Shown: positions 42,244 through 52,137, counted from the stretch's first letter. The stretch: 64,000 nt of DNA from Halorientalis sp. IM1011 (GCF_001989615.1 NZ_CP019068.1:124001-188000); one strand, 5' to 3'. Made by a program: numbers and translations. Notes: generated by a model from the sequence alone, not told the origin.

Positions 42244-45200
42244 GAGTCCTGATCGACCTCCGTTTTCAGACTCCGGAACGTGTTCAGGGCCGTCATCCCG
42301 GCCAAATCGTGATCAGTAATCGCGGCTCGGAGCGCGCTGACGGTCTGTTTTTGCTTCGCGGTCAGCGAGAGCTCGATCCGGCCGGCGTCGACGAGTCCCT
42401 CGAGGACCTCGACGCACAGTGCCCGATTCTCGAAGACCCAGACGGCCTGTGCATCGACGTTCGCGAGTTTCTCGTAGTCCGAACGCACGGCCTCGAAATT
42501 GTTGCTCTGTGTCTCCACCTCTCCAACCCAGCAGAGGTCGTCGTCGGCATCGAACGCGGCCACATCGAAGACCGCGTCCGTATCGTGTGCGAAGTATCGT
42601 TCTGTGCGTTCGACGGCCTCGTGTTGCTGGTGGAGCCAGCTCTCGAGGAAGACCACGCCCGCCTTGTGAGGTGTCTTTTCGCCGAGATCGCCGACGCCCG
42701 GACTGCAATCGAGTGACCGATCGAGGAACGCTCGCCCGTCAGGCAGCACGGTGTAGTACTTCTGGCGGAACGAGAGATGTTCTTCGAGGAATCCCTTCTC
42801 TGTGAGCCGCTCGAGATCGAGGTCGGAGAACGGGTCGTCGAAGTCGGTCATGCCCTCCCGGAGTGAATACCCCTCGAGCTGGTGGTTCATCGCATCCAAG
42901 ACGAGGCCGAGGAACGCAGCTTCGTCCCGGGTGATGCCTTCCTCGCGGAGCGTCGCATCGGGAATCTCCGCCGTGGCCTCGGTGAAGCGAGTTGCATCCG
43001 CTGTCGCCTCGTCCCGTTGATCGTCAGGGTTGGAAGCTACAGTCTCGTTGGTGTCCTCCTGTGGTGCTGTCGGTGCGGACTCAGAAGGCGTGTCCGGTTG
43101 CTCCGGTCCGGCTGCCGGTGAGTCGTCCCCCGCGGCGCCGAACTGTGGCGGGCTTCCGATATCTCGCTCCGCATTCGATGCCGAATCAGAGTCCGTGTCG
43201 GCCCCTGATCCCGAGCCGTCCGTCACGGCGCCTGTGTCGTCGCTCGTGCTGTCCGCGCCAAAGAATGGGGCATCCGGTGCTTCCCCATCACCAGCCGTGC
43301 CAGAGTCTGCTGTGCGCTCATTCGCGTCGGCTGCAGCGATCTCGTCGGGATCGGCACCGATATCGCCGAGAATTGTCTCGGCCACATCCCTGGTGAGCTG
43401 CCACGACTGCCCTGGCAGGCTACACTCCGTGTTCGTTCGCCGCCGCACCCGTGGGATCGCCTGCTCTAGGAAGAGATGCCGCTCGTCGTCGGACAGCGGG
43501 TTCTCACTCTCCGGATGCCCCGGCGGAACCGGCCGTGAGAAGAGTGAGAACGGTGGTGGCCCCGTCTTCCCGAACCATGGATCCGGCAGTTGTACGATCC
43601 ACTCGCCCTTCGGCAAGCGCGTCGTACGATTCCGGAACTCGGTCGGACTCATCCCCTCGTAGGCCATCGCCTCCGCGAGCCTGTCATCCGTCGAGATTTT
43701 GCCGACCAGCTTCGTTTCGACGTTGTTCAGAAGCTCCGTGTACGGCCTGTCGCCGGTGCTGAGATCTGCAACCTGCTCGGGAAACTGGAGAAGGAGCCCG
43801 AGACTCACGCCGAACGACCGCCCCTGTGGGATGAACTCCTCGTACATGAGGCTGGTTGTCACGATGGGCGAAGCTTCCTCGATAATCAGGTTCACCATCG
43901 GGTCGCCGGCAGATGGGTCGATTGCGGGCTGCCCACCCTGCAGCGACTGGCCACTGCCGCGACGGTTCCCCACAGCGTCCCAGAGATTGCTCAACAGAAT
44001 CATCGTCAGGGCACGCTCGGATTCGGTGTGCAACTGCCCGAGATCGAACAGGAGGACGGCATCCTCCTCGACGAACTCGCGGAAGTCGAACGCGTTTCCG
44101 ACGTATTCCTGGGCATCAGAATCCCATTCGGGGACCTGATTGAGCATCTGGTAGACGGGTTCGTACTCGACGAGTTTGTTGAGCCGATTCGCCGCCCCAC
44201 CCATGATGTTCTGGAACTCGGACTCGTCGAGCTGGCACTTCTGGAGCAGTGCCCGTGCGACGTGATCGTTCTCCCTGTGGACTTCGGGTAACATCCGGTC
44301 GCTACTCATGCGCTCGACGGCCTCGATCAGCGTCTCGAGACTGAACGCGTCCGCGCCATATTCCTCGTCGAACAGAGCCTTGATGAGGAAGGTCAGAACA
44401 TTCTTGGAGACGAACGCATCGTCGTGGCGTTCCTCGCCGAGGATGAGCCGCATAATCTCGTGGAAGTGGTCGACTTTGTCCTGAATGGCTTTGTCACGAG
44501 AGCGCCCCATCGCAAGCGCCGGGCGAATGTCGAATAACGAGACCGCCGGCAGCGTCTCCGGCGCGTCGAAGTAGTAGACGTCGTCCAGTGTCCCGAACCG
44601 CTTGTAATGGGCGCGCATGTAATTTTCGGGCATCCCGTCACCCTTGCCGTCGAAGAGGACTGTCGGCCCAGGCACGTGCTCGTGTAGCGAGAGCATATCC
44701 GTCTGTGTCGCCACCGACTTCCCGCTGCCCGACGCGCCCACCCGCATGTAATGCGTGGTCAGCAGTTCCGGCGGGATGCTGACCGGCTCGTCCAGCGGGT
44801 CGTTCAGATTGCGGAGCGGATTGCCGATCGTCATGCCCGGGCCGGAGAAGGCGTCGAGGAGATCCGGGTTCGGCAGGGGAAGTGGCTGCCGGAGCCGCTC
44901 CTTCCCGCGAGCGCCACGTGAGCCCTGGGTCGTGAGTGCCTGCGCACTGGGGACGGCCACGAAATTCGCGAGTTCGTCCGCATTCAACACGAGCTGTGAC
45001 CGCCGCTTGCCCCTGAACGACTGGGTGAACGAGCGGGTGACGAGCCGCTCCAGTGTCTTCTGTGCCGGATCCCGGATGTCGGTCAGCCCCTCCGTGACGC
45101 GGCTTCCCTCGAGGCTGTAGAAGTAGCCATCGAGATGGTTGAACGCATTAGCTAGCGTCTCGATGGTCGTCGTCGCCTGGGCTTCGAGGTCGTCATCGGG

Positions 45201-46091
45201 ATCCGGTGGCAGGACCGACACCGCACGCAGGTTGACGGTAAACGTCTTGGATGGGCCCTTCTGGTCGATCAACGCCTGCCGCGAGGCGACCTCACCGCTG
45301 CCCGCACTCGAGGTTGGCTGGGCACTCTCGCCGACGCGTGGCGGATCACGCCCTCGCCGGCGATCGCGGATGCGCTCCTCATCGGCACCGTAGACCAGAT
45401 CCACGAGACTGGTCTTCGCCGACTGCAGGAACCCGTCGTGTTTGGTCTCGATCTGTTTCTTCCGGCTTTCGGCCCCTTTCTGCCAGTTGCTGTACCGCGT
45501 GAACAACACCTGCAGGACGGTCGGTGCCGTCGCGTCGGTGAGTCGCTCGATGGCCGTCGCGAGCGGCGCCCGTGACGGGCTGTCGTCCCCGCTGCTCTCC
45601 GGATGAACGCTTGAGTACTGTGTGAGGGGTGTCATCCAATCCCGGCTTCGCTCGCCGACCCCCTGCCAGCGGGCGGCGAGCGGTGTCCGGTCTGACAGGG
45701 AGAGGTCCGGGTCCTCGGCAGCGCCGCCCTCGGCTGGCTCTTCATCCGCGTTCGGTGGTCCAGTCACGTCAGTGGCCTCGCCACACAGCGCCGCCGAAAG
45801 GTCGACCGACTCCTGGGAGATCTCGTAGCTCTCCGGATAGGCCGTCTGCAGTTCCGATTCGATGACCGGGAGCAGATCCGTGTCGTCGACACCGAGATAG
45901 AATCGGACTGGTGCATCCTCGCCACGCGAAAGGGCGAGGAACTCGAACGTAGGCGGACTCTTCCGCGGGTCGTACTTGGTCCGCCAGTCGTTCCGGAGTT
46001 TCCGTAACCCGGCCAGCCGGGAGACGAGATCCGCCGGCTCGACTCGTTCTCGTGCCGGTTCAACACGGACGTAGCGACGTGTGTCAGTCAT
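42240..46091 (-). CDS. Large VirD4/HerA-like coupling ATPase
   Basis: 1283 residues from ATG 46091. The ATPase core has Walker A RVGASGSGKSVATQTD (~450) and Walker B NLIIEEASPIV (~734). Upstream ~400 residues have no clear match. After the motor comes a Ser/Thr/Asp-rich linker (~900-1060) and a C-terminal domain with LCWVGEVETQSNNFEAV that may be a nuclease-like or DNA-binding fold. Gene order after VirB4 points to a type IV coupling protein that feeds DNA to the channel. Confidence 0.82.
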   Translation of the reverse strand: MTDTRRYVRVEPARERVEPADLVSRLAGLRKLRNDWRTKYDPRKSPPTFEFLALSRGEDAPVRFYLGVDDTDLLPVIESELQTAYPESYEISQESVDLSAALCGEATDVTGPPNADEEPAEGGAAEDPDLSLSDRTPLAARWQGVGERSRDWMTPLTQYSSVHPESSGDDSPSRAPLATAIERLTDATAPTVLQVLFTRYSNWQKGAESRKKQIETKHDGFLQSAKTSLVDLVYGADEERIRDRRRGRDPPRVGESAQPTSSAGSGEVASRQALIDQKGPSKTFTVNLRAVSVLPPDPDDDLEAQATTTIETLANAFNHLDGYFYSLEGSRVTEGLTDIRDPAQKTLERLVTRSFTQSFRGKRRSQLVLNADELANFVAVPSAQALTTQGSRGARGKERLRQPLPLPNPDLLDAFSGPGMTIGNPLRNLNDPLDEPVSIPPELLTTHYMRVGASGSGKSVATQTDMLSLHEHVPGPTVLFDGKGDGMPENYMRAHYKRFGTLDDVYYFDAPETLPAVSLFDIRPALAMGRSRDKAIQDKVDHFHEIMRLILGEERHDDAFVSKNVLTFLIKALFDEEYGADAFSLETLIEAVERMSSDRMLPEVHRENDHVARALLQKCQLDESEFQNIMGGAANRLNKLVEYEPVYQMLNQVPEWDSDAQEYVGNAFDFREFVEEDAVLLFDLGQLHTESERALTMILLSNLWDAVGNRRGSGQSLQGGQPAIDPSAGDPMVNLIIEEASPIVTTSLMYEEFIPQGRSFGVSLGLLLQFPEQVADLSTGDRPYTELLNNVETKLVGKISTDDRLAEAMAYEGMSPTEFRNRTTRLPKGEWIVQLPDPWFGKTGPPPFSLFSRPVPPGHPESENPLSDDERHLFLEQAIPRVRRRTNTECSLPGQSWQLTRDVAETILGDIGADPDEIAAADANERTADSGTAGDGEAPDAPFFGADSTSDDTGAVTDGSGSGADTDSDSASNAERDIGSPPQFGAAGDDSPAAGPEQPDTPSESAPTAPQEDTNETVASNPDDQRDEATADATRFTEATAEIPDATLREEGITRDEAAFLGLVLDAMNHQLEGYSLREGMTDFDDPFSDLDLERLTEKGFLEEHLSFRQKYYTVLPDGRAFLDRSLDCSPGVGDLGEKTPHKAGVVFLESWLHQQHEAVERTERYFAHDTDAVFDVAAFDADDDLCWVGEVETQSNNFEAVRSDYEKLANVDAQAVWVFENRALCVEVLEGLVDAGRIELSLTAKQKQTVSALRAAITDHDLAGMTALNTFRSLKTEVDQDS

Positions 46092-48330
46092 TGGCTTCCT
46101 GAGGTGCTGTCTGAACGCCGGCCTGTTCGAGGAGCTTGGCGGGGATGTCGTAGTCGTCGATGCGACCTGTGTCCGCGAGATAGGCAACGTCGTCGGCGTC
46201 GATGTAGCGCTGGTCGACGAGATACTCCCACGGGTCGAGATCGTCGTCGAGGACGTGCACTTCGTACTCGTTGACGTGCAGGGAGAGTGATTTCGTCCAG
46301 TCGTTGACGGCCAGCAGACACTCCGAATAGCCGCCGTCCTCGCCGGTCTGGGCGGTCGCGATGAAATTCTGTTCCGAGGCGGTCAGGTCGTGGAAGTCGA
46401 TCATCTCGTCGCTCACCGATTCGTGGTGGAAGATCTGCTTGATATCACAGAGATTGTAGACGTTGCGCGCTTTTTCGACGGCCTCCTCGGACTTCTTGTC
46501 GGATTTGGCGATGAACTCGTCGACCGTCTGCGAGATGAGCGTGATTGCGGTGTTGAAGTGGCGACTGTGGCGAATGAACAGGTCGATCAGGTCCGTCGTC
46601 GCGGCCCGACGCAGGAGGTAGTGGGCCTCGTCGATGGTGACCTGCGTGCGGCGGTCGCTGCTCTGGGCGCGCTGGTAGATCCAGTCGAACATGACGTGCA
46701 TGAACAGCGGCGCCTGCCCGGTGTCGGCGAACATCGACATGTCGATGACGACCAGGCGATTGTCGAGTTCGACGTTCGTGTGGCCGTTCAGGTTGTCGTT
46801 CTCCCCGCCTTGCTGGAACGCTTCCAGGCCCAGCAGGAGCTGGTAGGCGTACTGTTCGTCGGCCTCCTTGAACCGGGTCTCCAGTTGCCTGATTTCGGGG
46901 CGGACCCGCTCCGGATCCGCATCTGCGTGCAGGTCGAGAAAGTCCGAGGGCTGGTGCCCGTCCGTCAGTGCGTGCAGGATATCGAGGACGTCCTGCATCG
47001 TCGGACTCGTGTTCTCGTGTGTCGCCGGATCCGGGGTGATGCCGTATTTGAGATAGGCCAGGCGCACCGCCCGCCGAAGGATCCCCTCCTGTTCCTTGCT
47101 CAGCGCCTGGTCGGCGACCGCCGAGAAGTGGGTGCGGAACAGCTCCATCACGGAGCGGAACTTCTTCTTGAACGGATCGTCCGCGACGTCGTCGATCCCC
47201 CGCCGGATTTCGAGCGGGTTGACCGTGTTCTGCCCGCCAAAGCGAATCACCTGCCCACCCAGATCGTTCGCGAAGTCGACGAAATCCCCGAGTGGATCTA
47301 GGACGAGCATCTCGATGTCGGGGTCCATCATCAGGCGATGGTACATCTCGTGTTTCTCGGCGAAGGTCTTCCCCGACCCCATCTTGCCCGCGATAGCCTT
47401 CGAATAGGAGGAGAGCTCGTAGCGGTCGAGCAAGACTGGTGTGTTCGTCCCGTCGAAGCCGTAGAACACACCCTCCGGATCGGCGACCGCTGGCTCGATG
47501 AACGGGAACATCGTTCCCACTGCGGTCTCCTGCATGAGCTGGGTGGCCTTGATCGGGTCCGAACCCAGCGGGGCAAGTGCGTCTTGCGACTCGACCTGAC
47601 GTTTGTCGAGCGTGACCGCTTCCGCGTTGGTCGTCCCGAGTGATTCAATGACGCGTTCGGTGGCGTCGTCGAGTTCCTGCTCGGTGTCGGCGATAATCTC
47701 GATGTAGATCGCGAAATCGAACAGTTTCGTCTCCCCGAGGATGATATCCCAGATGAGGTCTTTGACCATGTCCCGGTCGGCCTCGACCTCGTGGGTGTCG
47801 GTCTGGTTCTTCTGGTCTTTCTTGTGGAGGCGGGCCCGTAGTTGCGTCAGGCGTTTCTGGAGTTTGCGGAGGACTGACCCCGTATCGCGCGGTTCGATAT
47901 GCTGGGTGACGCGGACGTGGTCGTTCGTGGTATACAGGTCTTCGAGCCAGCCCAGCGGCACCCGCTCGGGGTAGCCGTGGATGGTGAGCGTGCGGACGAA
48001 CTGGTCGTTGCGGACCATGTACCCCGACTCGAAGAGCTTCGACACCTCCTGCAACTGGCGCGGTGCGACGACGTCCCGATCGGCGAGGGCCTGCTCGGTG
48101 TCGTCCTGCACGACGCCAAGCCGGAGTTGCCCCTCGTCGACGTCCTCGATCTCGAGGAGATGCTGGGCCTGCTGACGGATGTTCTCCTTCGTCAGGTCGT
48201 CACCGTTCGCTTCGAGGATCGCCGTCACCTGGTCGAACGTCTCGTCGTCGATATCGTCGATATCGTCGATGGATTGCTCGTCGCTTCCTCCGGGGAGGGT
48301 CGCCCGGAGGCGGTCCAATCGCTTGCCCAT
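46084..48330 (-). CDS. VirB4-like conjugation ATPase
   Basis: 748 residues from ATG 48330. Walker A KAIAGKMGSGKTFAEKHE (~315), Walker B QVTIDEAHYLLRR (~565), and the VirB4/TraC features DPLGDFVDFANDLGG and IRHSRHFNTAITLISQTV. It powers assembly of the DNA-transfer channel. Start shares one base with the preceding stop (TAATG); its end overlaps the next start by 8 bp. Confidence 0.88.
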   Translation of the reverse strand: MGKRLDRLRATLPGGSDEQSIDDIDDIDDETFDQVTAILEANGDDLTKENIRQQAQHLLEIEDVDEGQLRLGVVQDDTEQALADRDVVAPRQLQEVSKLFESGYMVRNDQFVRTLTIHGYPERVPLGWLEDLYTTNDHVRVTQHIEPRDTGSVLRKLQKRLTQLRARLHKKDQKNQTDTHEVEADRDMVKDLIWDIILGETKLFDFAIYIEIIADTEQELDDATERVIESLGTTNAEAVTLDKRQVESQDALAPLGSDPIKATQLMQETAVGTMFPFIEPAVADPEGVFYGFDGTNTPVLLDRYELSSYSKAIAGKMGSGKTFAEKHEMYHRLMMDPDIEMLVLDPLGDFVDFANDLGGQVIRFGGQNTVNPLEIRRGIDDVADDPFKKKFRSVMELFRTHFSAVADQALSKEQEGILRRAVRLAYLKYGITPDPATHENTSPTMQDVLDILHALTDGHQPSDFLDLHADADPERVRPEIRQLETRFKEADEQYAYQLLLGLEAFQQGGENDNLNGHTNVELDNRLVVIDMSMFADTGQAPLFMHVMFDWIYQRAQSSDRRTQVTIDEAHYLLRRAATTDLIDLFIRHSRHFNTAITLISQTVDEFIAKSDKKSEEAVEKARNVYNLCDIKQIFHHESVSDEMIDFHDLTASEQNFIATAQTGEDGGYSECLLAVNDWTKSLSLHVNEYEVHVLDDDLDPWEYLVDQRYIDADDVAYLADTGRIDDYDIPAKLLEQAGVQTAPQEAND

Positions 48331-49376
48331 TAGGACTCCCCCTCCGTTCGCGTTGCGTGGGTGAACTCCTCGAAGGCCGGATCGACGTGATTGTAGTAGT
48401 GATAGAGAATTTCCATGGTTTCCTGGCGGTCGGTGACCCGTTCGATTGAGACGTCCGTCCGCCCGAGTTTGTTCGTGATCCGGCGCTGGCGCTGGCGGAC
48501 TTCTCTGATACAGAGTTCCGTCCGGGCCGCCTCGTGACTGTCTCCGAATGGTGTCGATGCGAGAAGGCGCGAGCAGGCAGTCCCGACGACCGGCAGGGAA
48601 CTGAGCTGGCTCAACACACTCCCGCTCTCGAGGTCCTTGGTGACCTGGTCGGCTTCGACCCGTGTGACGATGTAGAAATCGCGTTGCTTGAGGTCCTCGT
48701 CCTCGATGTTCGTGTTGGCCCACTCGATGTAGAATTTGCGGCCATACTGGAGGATCGGCGACTGGCCCCGCGAGGCCATGCTCGCACCGGCTGTATAGAA
48801 TCGCTCGAGGTGGCCCGTGAGGTCGAACGTTTTCGGATAGCAGGGGACGGCGACACTGAACTCCAGGGACATCAGGAACGACATGTACGCACTCATCGTC
48901 TCGCGTTTGGCCTCGTCGCTGAGGGAGAGCCAGTTCTGTGGATGGACTTTCAACAGGCCGATGTAGCTGTCCCCATCGACGGCGATGCCGTCGTCACGGA
49001 TGTACTCGAAGCCGAGTTTCGCCTGCGTGGTCGTCGACTCCCCGAGCCGGTTCTCGAGGGCGACGTGATCGCGAGCCCGCGCTCGTTCACGTGCCGTCGG
49101 GAGGTCCGTCTCGATGTCGTCGAGGAAGCGATCGAGTGCCCGTTGGATCTCCAGATCGGACGTGGGTGGGTCCGCAGGAATGTCGTCCCGGTCCGGTCCG
49201 AGGGTCACACCGTCCGGTGGCGCTGTCTCGGTCGATTCGGATTCGGCCGGTGGCGACCACTCGCTCGATTCGGAACCGTCGGTGCTGGCTTGAGCCGTCT
49301 CGGTGGTCGATCTCGTTGCCTCGTCGGCGTCGGAATCTGTTCCGTCGGGTGCCTCGTCGGTGGATGCTTGGCCCAT
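48330..49376 (-). CDS. Transfer-operon protein, VirB4 N-domain-like
   Basis: 348 residues. The first ~75 are a low-complexity acidic Ser/Thr/Glu stretch. The remainder (IGLLKVHPQNWLSLSDEAKRE, MSFLMSLEFSVAVPCYPKTFD, RKFYIEWANTNIEDEDLKQRDFYIVTRVEAD) resembles the N-terminal domain of VirB4/TraC proteins, apparently encoded apart from the motor. It is followed with one base overlap by the VirB4 ATPase, so the two likely form one machine. Confidence 0.7.
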   Translation of the reverse strand: MGQASTDEAPDGTDSDADEATRSTTETAQASTDGSESSEWSPPAESESTETAPPDGVTLGPDRDDIPADPPTSDLEIQRALDRFLDDIETDLPTARERARARDHVALENRLGESTTTQAKLGFEYIRDDGIAVDGDSYIGLLKVHPQNWLSLSDEAKRETMSAYMSFLMSLEFSVAVPCYPKTFDLTGHLERFYTAGASMASRGQSPILQYGRKFYIEWANTNIEDEDLKQRDFYIVTRVEADQVTKDLESGSVLSQLSSLPVVGTACSRLLASTPFGDSHEAARTELCIREVRQRQRRITNKLGRTDVSIERVTDRQETMEILYHYYNHVDPAFEEFTHATRTEGES

Positions 49377-49380
49377 GAGG

Positions 49381-49767
49381 TTACCTCGATTCGGTGTCGT
49401 CCACCGTCTCGATCGTCTCTAGGTCCAGGCCGTCCTGCCGGACCCCGACGACATCCTGCACGACGGGCGTCTCGGCCGCAGGTCGGGTCCGGCGGTTGTA
49501 GTAGGCGTTCGACGAGAGATAGTACTCGGCGGCTGCCCGGGCGTAGCTGATCGGCCGCTGGCCGGCAGGGGCGACGAGGAGGATGATACTGCCAACCGAG
49601 AGGCCGATGCCGCCGGCGATGAGAAACAGCGTGCCAGTAAACCCCAAACTCTGGGCGATGCCCAGTGCGAGGAACGGTATGATGAGGACCTCACCGACTT
49701 CGCGGGCGGTGAGTCCGAACAATAACTTGGTGTTAATGATTCGGCCAGCAATCGGGAAGGTGTCCAT
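49381..49767 (-). CDS. PrgI/VirB3-like small membrane protein
   Basis: 128 residues. Helices GEVLIIPFLALGIAQSL and LFLIAGGIGLSVGSIILLVAP, then RPISYARAAAEYYLSSNAYYNRR, the layout of PrgI/VirB3 proteins that sit at the inner-membrane base of the channel. First gene of the six-gene operon. Confidence 0.75.
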   Translation of the reverse strand: MDTFPIAGRIINTKLLFGLTAREVGEVLIIPFLALGIAQSLGFTGTLFLIAGGIGLSVGSIILLVAPAGQRPISYARAAAEYYLSSNAYYNRRTRPAAETPVVQDVVGVRQDGLDLETIETVDDTESR

Positions 49768-49790
49768 ACACGGTACAGTCAGCGAGAGAG

Positions 49791-49800
49791 AAATTTAATA
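49791..49800 (-). promoter_or_regulatory. TATA box of the transfer operon
   Basis: AAATTTAATA (minus strand TATTAAATTT) centred 28 bp before the ATG at 49767, so the mRNA would be leaderless. The surrounding 70 bp are strikingly AT-rich against the GC-rich operon. Confidence 0.5.
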
Positions 49801-50001
49801 CTTATTTACGTCTCTCTATTTGTCCTGAATATATATTTATTCATACAGTTAGCATCCGGATAGAGTGACCAGACATAGTCCGTGCTCTAGGAGTGCACAA
49901 AATGGGGGCCGGTGAAAACATGCCGCAACAGACCCGTGTGGTGATTACAGTGGGTAGAACAACCCCGGCTTTTTTCGCCGAACTCTGCGGAAGTTGGCCC
50001 A

Positions 50002-50586
50002 ATGGACAGACGCGCGTACCTCGGCCTTGTCGGCATGACGAGCCTCGCTGGCTGTGCGAAGATTGCCAAACTGGTGGGGCCAGCGAGCCGTGCCGCAGAC
50101 GATGCGGTGGACGACTCGGCTGAACCGGACACACCAACTCCAGAACCAGAGTTTAGCAACGGAGTGGAAGACATCAGCACGGAAGATCTCTCGGACCAGC
50201 TCGAGGACGCATTTCCGATTTACAGTATCGATTCCAGAGAAACGGTCGATGCGTACGGGTATCTCTCGTGGTCCGTGGATATCCAATCCGAAGTGGACCC
50301 GGATCGAGACACAGTCTCTCTCGAGTACCAGGTGACCGTCCGCAATGGCCCTGCGATCGACGTTTATCTGATGGAACAGCGCGAATTCGAGCATTACCGA
50401 AACGGCGACAATTTCCTCTACAAAGAGCCCTACAGCGCTGAGAACACGAAATATGCAGACGCGAGTGGACTCCTCGATGTCCAGAACTACGTCTTCCTGT
50501 TAGACCACTCATCTGCGGGGGTCGCAGGGCCGAAGCTTGCAGACTCACAGGATGCCGATGTCACTGTAGAATTCACGATCGAGTGA
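50002..50586 (+). CDS. Tat lipoprotein, function unknown
   Basis: 194 residues. MDRRAYLGLVGMTSLAGC is a short Tat signal with lipobox. An acidic linker (DDSAEPDTPTPEPE) leads to a beta-rich domain ending DADVTVEFTIE. No catalytic motif seen. It stands divergent from the transfer operon and could be a surface factor of the element, but that is only proximity. Confidence 0.75.
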   Translation: MDRRAYLGLVGMTSLAGCAKIAKLVGPASRAADDAVDDSAEPDTPTPEPEFSNGVEDISTEDLSDQLEDAFPIYSIDSRETVDAYGYLSWSVDIQSEVDPDRDTVSLEYQVTVRNGPAIDVYLMEQREFEHYRNGDNFLYKEPYSAENTKYADASGLLDVQNYVFLLDHSSAGVAGPKLADSQDADVTVEFTIE

Positions 50587-50688
50587 GACCTACCGAGATT
50601 CAAGCTCCGCTGTAGAGATTGGGGTGCTACCGCAGGCCGCTCCATTCCGGGCCGGCCCATATACCCTGCACGGTAACGAGAACTGCGA

Positions 50689-50985
50689 CTAATTTGAGGG
50701 GTAGTGATCTGTCCAGGGTCGGACTCGTTCGAGTGCTGCGGCCACGCTCAGGATCTCTGTTTCTTCGAACCGGTTGCCGACTATCTGCAGGCCAACAGGA
50801 AGCCCATCATCAGTGAGACCGGCGGGCACTGACGCCGCGGGGTGGCCCGTCAGGTTGAACACCCACGTCAGCATTGCATCGGTTGGGACACCCATCACCG
50901 ACTGGCCATCGATTGCTGTCGGGTAGCCGTCAGCGAGATGTTTGCTGTACGGTGGGACGATAAGAGCGGAGCATGGCGCCACAAC
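50689..50985 (-). pseudogene. Amidase, C-terminal remnant
   Basis: About 95 residues (CSALIVPPYSK...MLTWVFNLTGHPAASVPAGLTDDGLPVGLQIVGNRFEETEIL) are the unmistakable C-terminus of an amidase-signature enzyme. The catalytic Ser-Ser-Lys part is absent. The frame extends to 51111 without family character. Confidence 0.85.
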
Positions 50986-51049
50986 ACAACGTCGACGAAA
51001 AGCAACTATCTTCGAATCTGCCCCCCCAACTCGGAAAATGGGAGGGTGT

Positions 51050-51199
51050 TCAGGAAATCTCGTATCGAGCGATGCTCCTCCGACCGCAGGCCGGACACAC
51101 GTCCGTGTCACCGTCGACGACGTCCCCGCAGTGGCGGCACTCGTAGTGGACCTGCCGACTGGCCGTCCCGAGGAGGAGCCGGTGCCAGAACCGGTTCAT
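51050..51199 (-). CDS. Small zinc-ribbon protein coupled to TFB
   Basis: 49 residues: MNRFWHRLLLGTASRQ, then YECRHCGDVVDGDTDVCPACGRRS and a short IARYEIS tail. Two CxxC knuckles. The ATG overlaps the TFB stop (ATGA at 51196-51199). Paralogue of the protein at 1172-1318. Coupling to TFB suggests a transcription-linked role, unproven. Confidence 0.72.
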   Translation of the reverse strand: MNRFWHRLLLGTASRQVHYECRHCGDVVDGDTDVCPACGRRSIARYEIS

Positions 51200-52137
51200 G
51201 CCGACCCCGTCCCGAGCTGTGCTTGCAGCGTGTTGCGATTGGCCCGAACCGTCACTGGACAGACGTCCGCTGCTGTTGCGAGTGCTTCCTGTGTGACGTC
51301 ACCATTGTGCTCGGTGGCCGCGACTTCGAGACAGGCTGCCGCAAACCCAGCCGGATCGCGACCACTGGACAGGCCTGTCTCTGTTGCCTGGTCGGCGAGC
51401 GCTATCGCTGCACGTCTCGTCTCGGGTGCCGCGTCGACTGCCGATGCCAGCTTCGGGACGAATGCCGCCGGCTCTTGGGGTGGGATCGGCAAGTTTAGTT
51501 CCCGATTCAGGGTCTGGTAGGCGTTCCTGACACGGGACTCGGCAACGCGAGCGACGCGGGTGATCTCCGCGAGTGTCCGCGTCTGCTCCGCACACCGACA
51601 CGCCGCGTAGACACAGGCAGCCGCCATCGATTCGATCGACCGACCAGGGAGGAGTGACGCGTCCTGTGCCGTCCGGAACAGTGTCGCCGCCTGTTCTCGA
51701 ATTGCCCGATCGAGGCCCAGTGCCGAAACGAGCCGCGCGATCTCCGTACAGCCGTGTCCGAGGTTGCGTTCGGCCTTGGACTGCCACGTCGCCCGGCTGT
51801 GTTCGCGACGGAGTCGGGAAAGTTGTCGTCGCTTCTGGTTCGGGAGTTCGTTCCCCTTTGCGTCCTGTCCGCGGCCGATCGTCGTCGACAGGCCACGGTC
51901 GTGGCGTGCGTTCGTCAGCGGTGCGCCCGTGCGCTCGCGTTTGGTTTCATCTCTCGGATGGATCCGCTTTCCACGCCGGTCCAGGCGAGCTGCCTCGACG
52001 ACCAGCCCGCAGGTGTCACAGCGCGTTTCGCCTTGCTCGGTAACGAGTGTGCCTGGACAGTCCGGGCAGTCGTTCGTCGGGAGTTTCCCGGTCGATTCCT
52101 CGTCGAAGCCATCTGCGTAGATGTCGCTCGAAGCCAT
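51196..52137 (-). CDS. tfb: Transcription initiation factor TFB (TFIIB)
   Basis: 313 residues. N-terminal zinc ribbon CPDCPGTLVTEQGETRCDTCG, B-reader/linker region RKERTGAPLTNARHDRGLSTTIG-like, then two cyclin repeats (IARLVSALGLDRAIREQAATLF; AFVPKLASAVDAAPETRRAAI). It recruits RNA polymerase to TATA/BRE promoters. Haloarchaea keep many TFBs; one in accessory DNA may redirect polymerase to element genes. Confidence 0.92.
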   Translation of the reverse strand: MASSDIYADGFDEESTGKLPTNDCPDCPGTLVTEQGETRCDTCGLVVEAARLDRRGKRIHPRDETKRERTGAPLTNARHDRGLSTTIGRGQDAKGNELPNQKRRQLSRLRREHSRATWQSKAERNLGHGCTEIARLVSALGLDRAIREQAATLFRTAQDASLLPGRSIESMAAACVYAACRCAEQTRTLAEITRVARVAESRVRNAYQTLNRELNLPIPPQEPAAFVPKLASAVDAAPETRRAAIALADQATETGLSSGRDPAGFAAACLEVAATEHNGDVTQEALATAADVCPVTVRANRNTLQAQLGTGSA

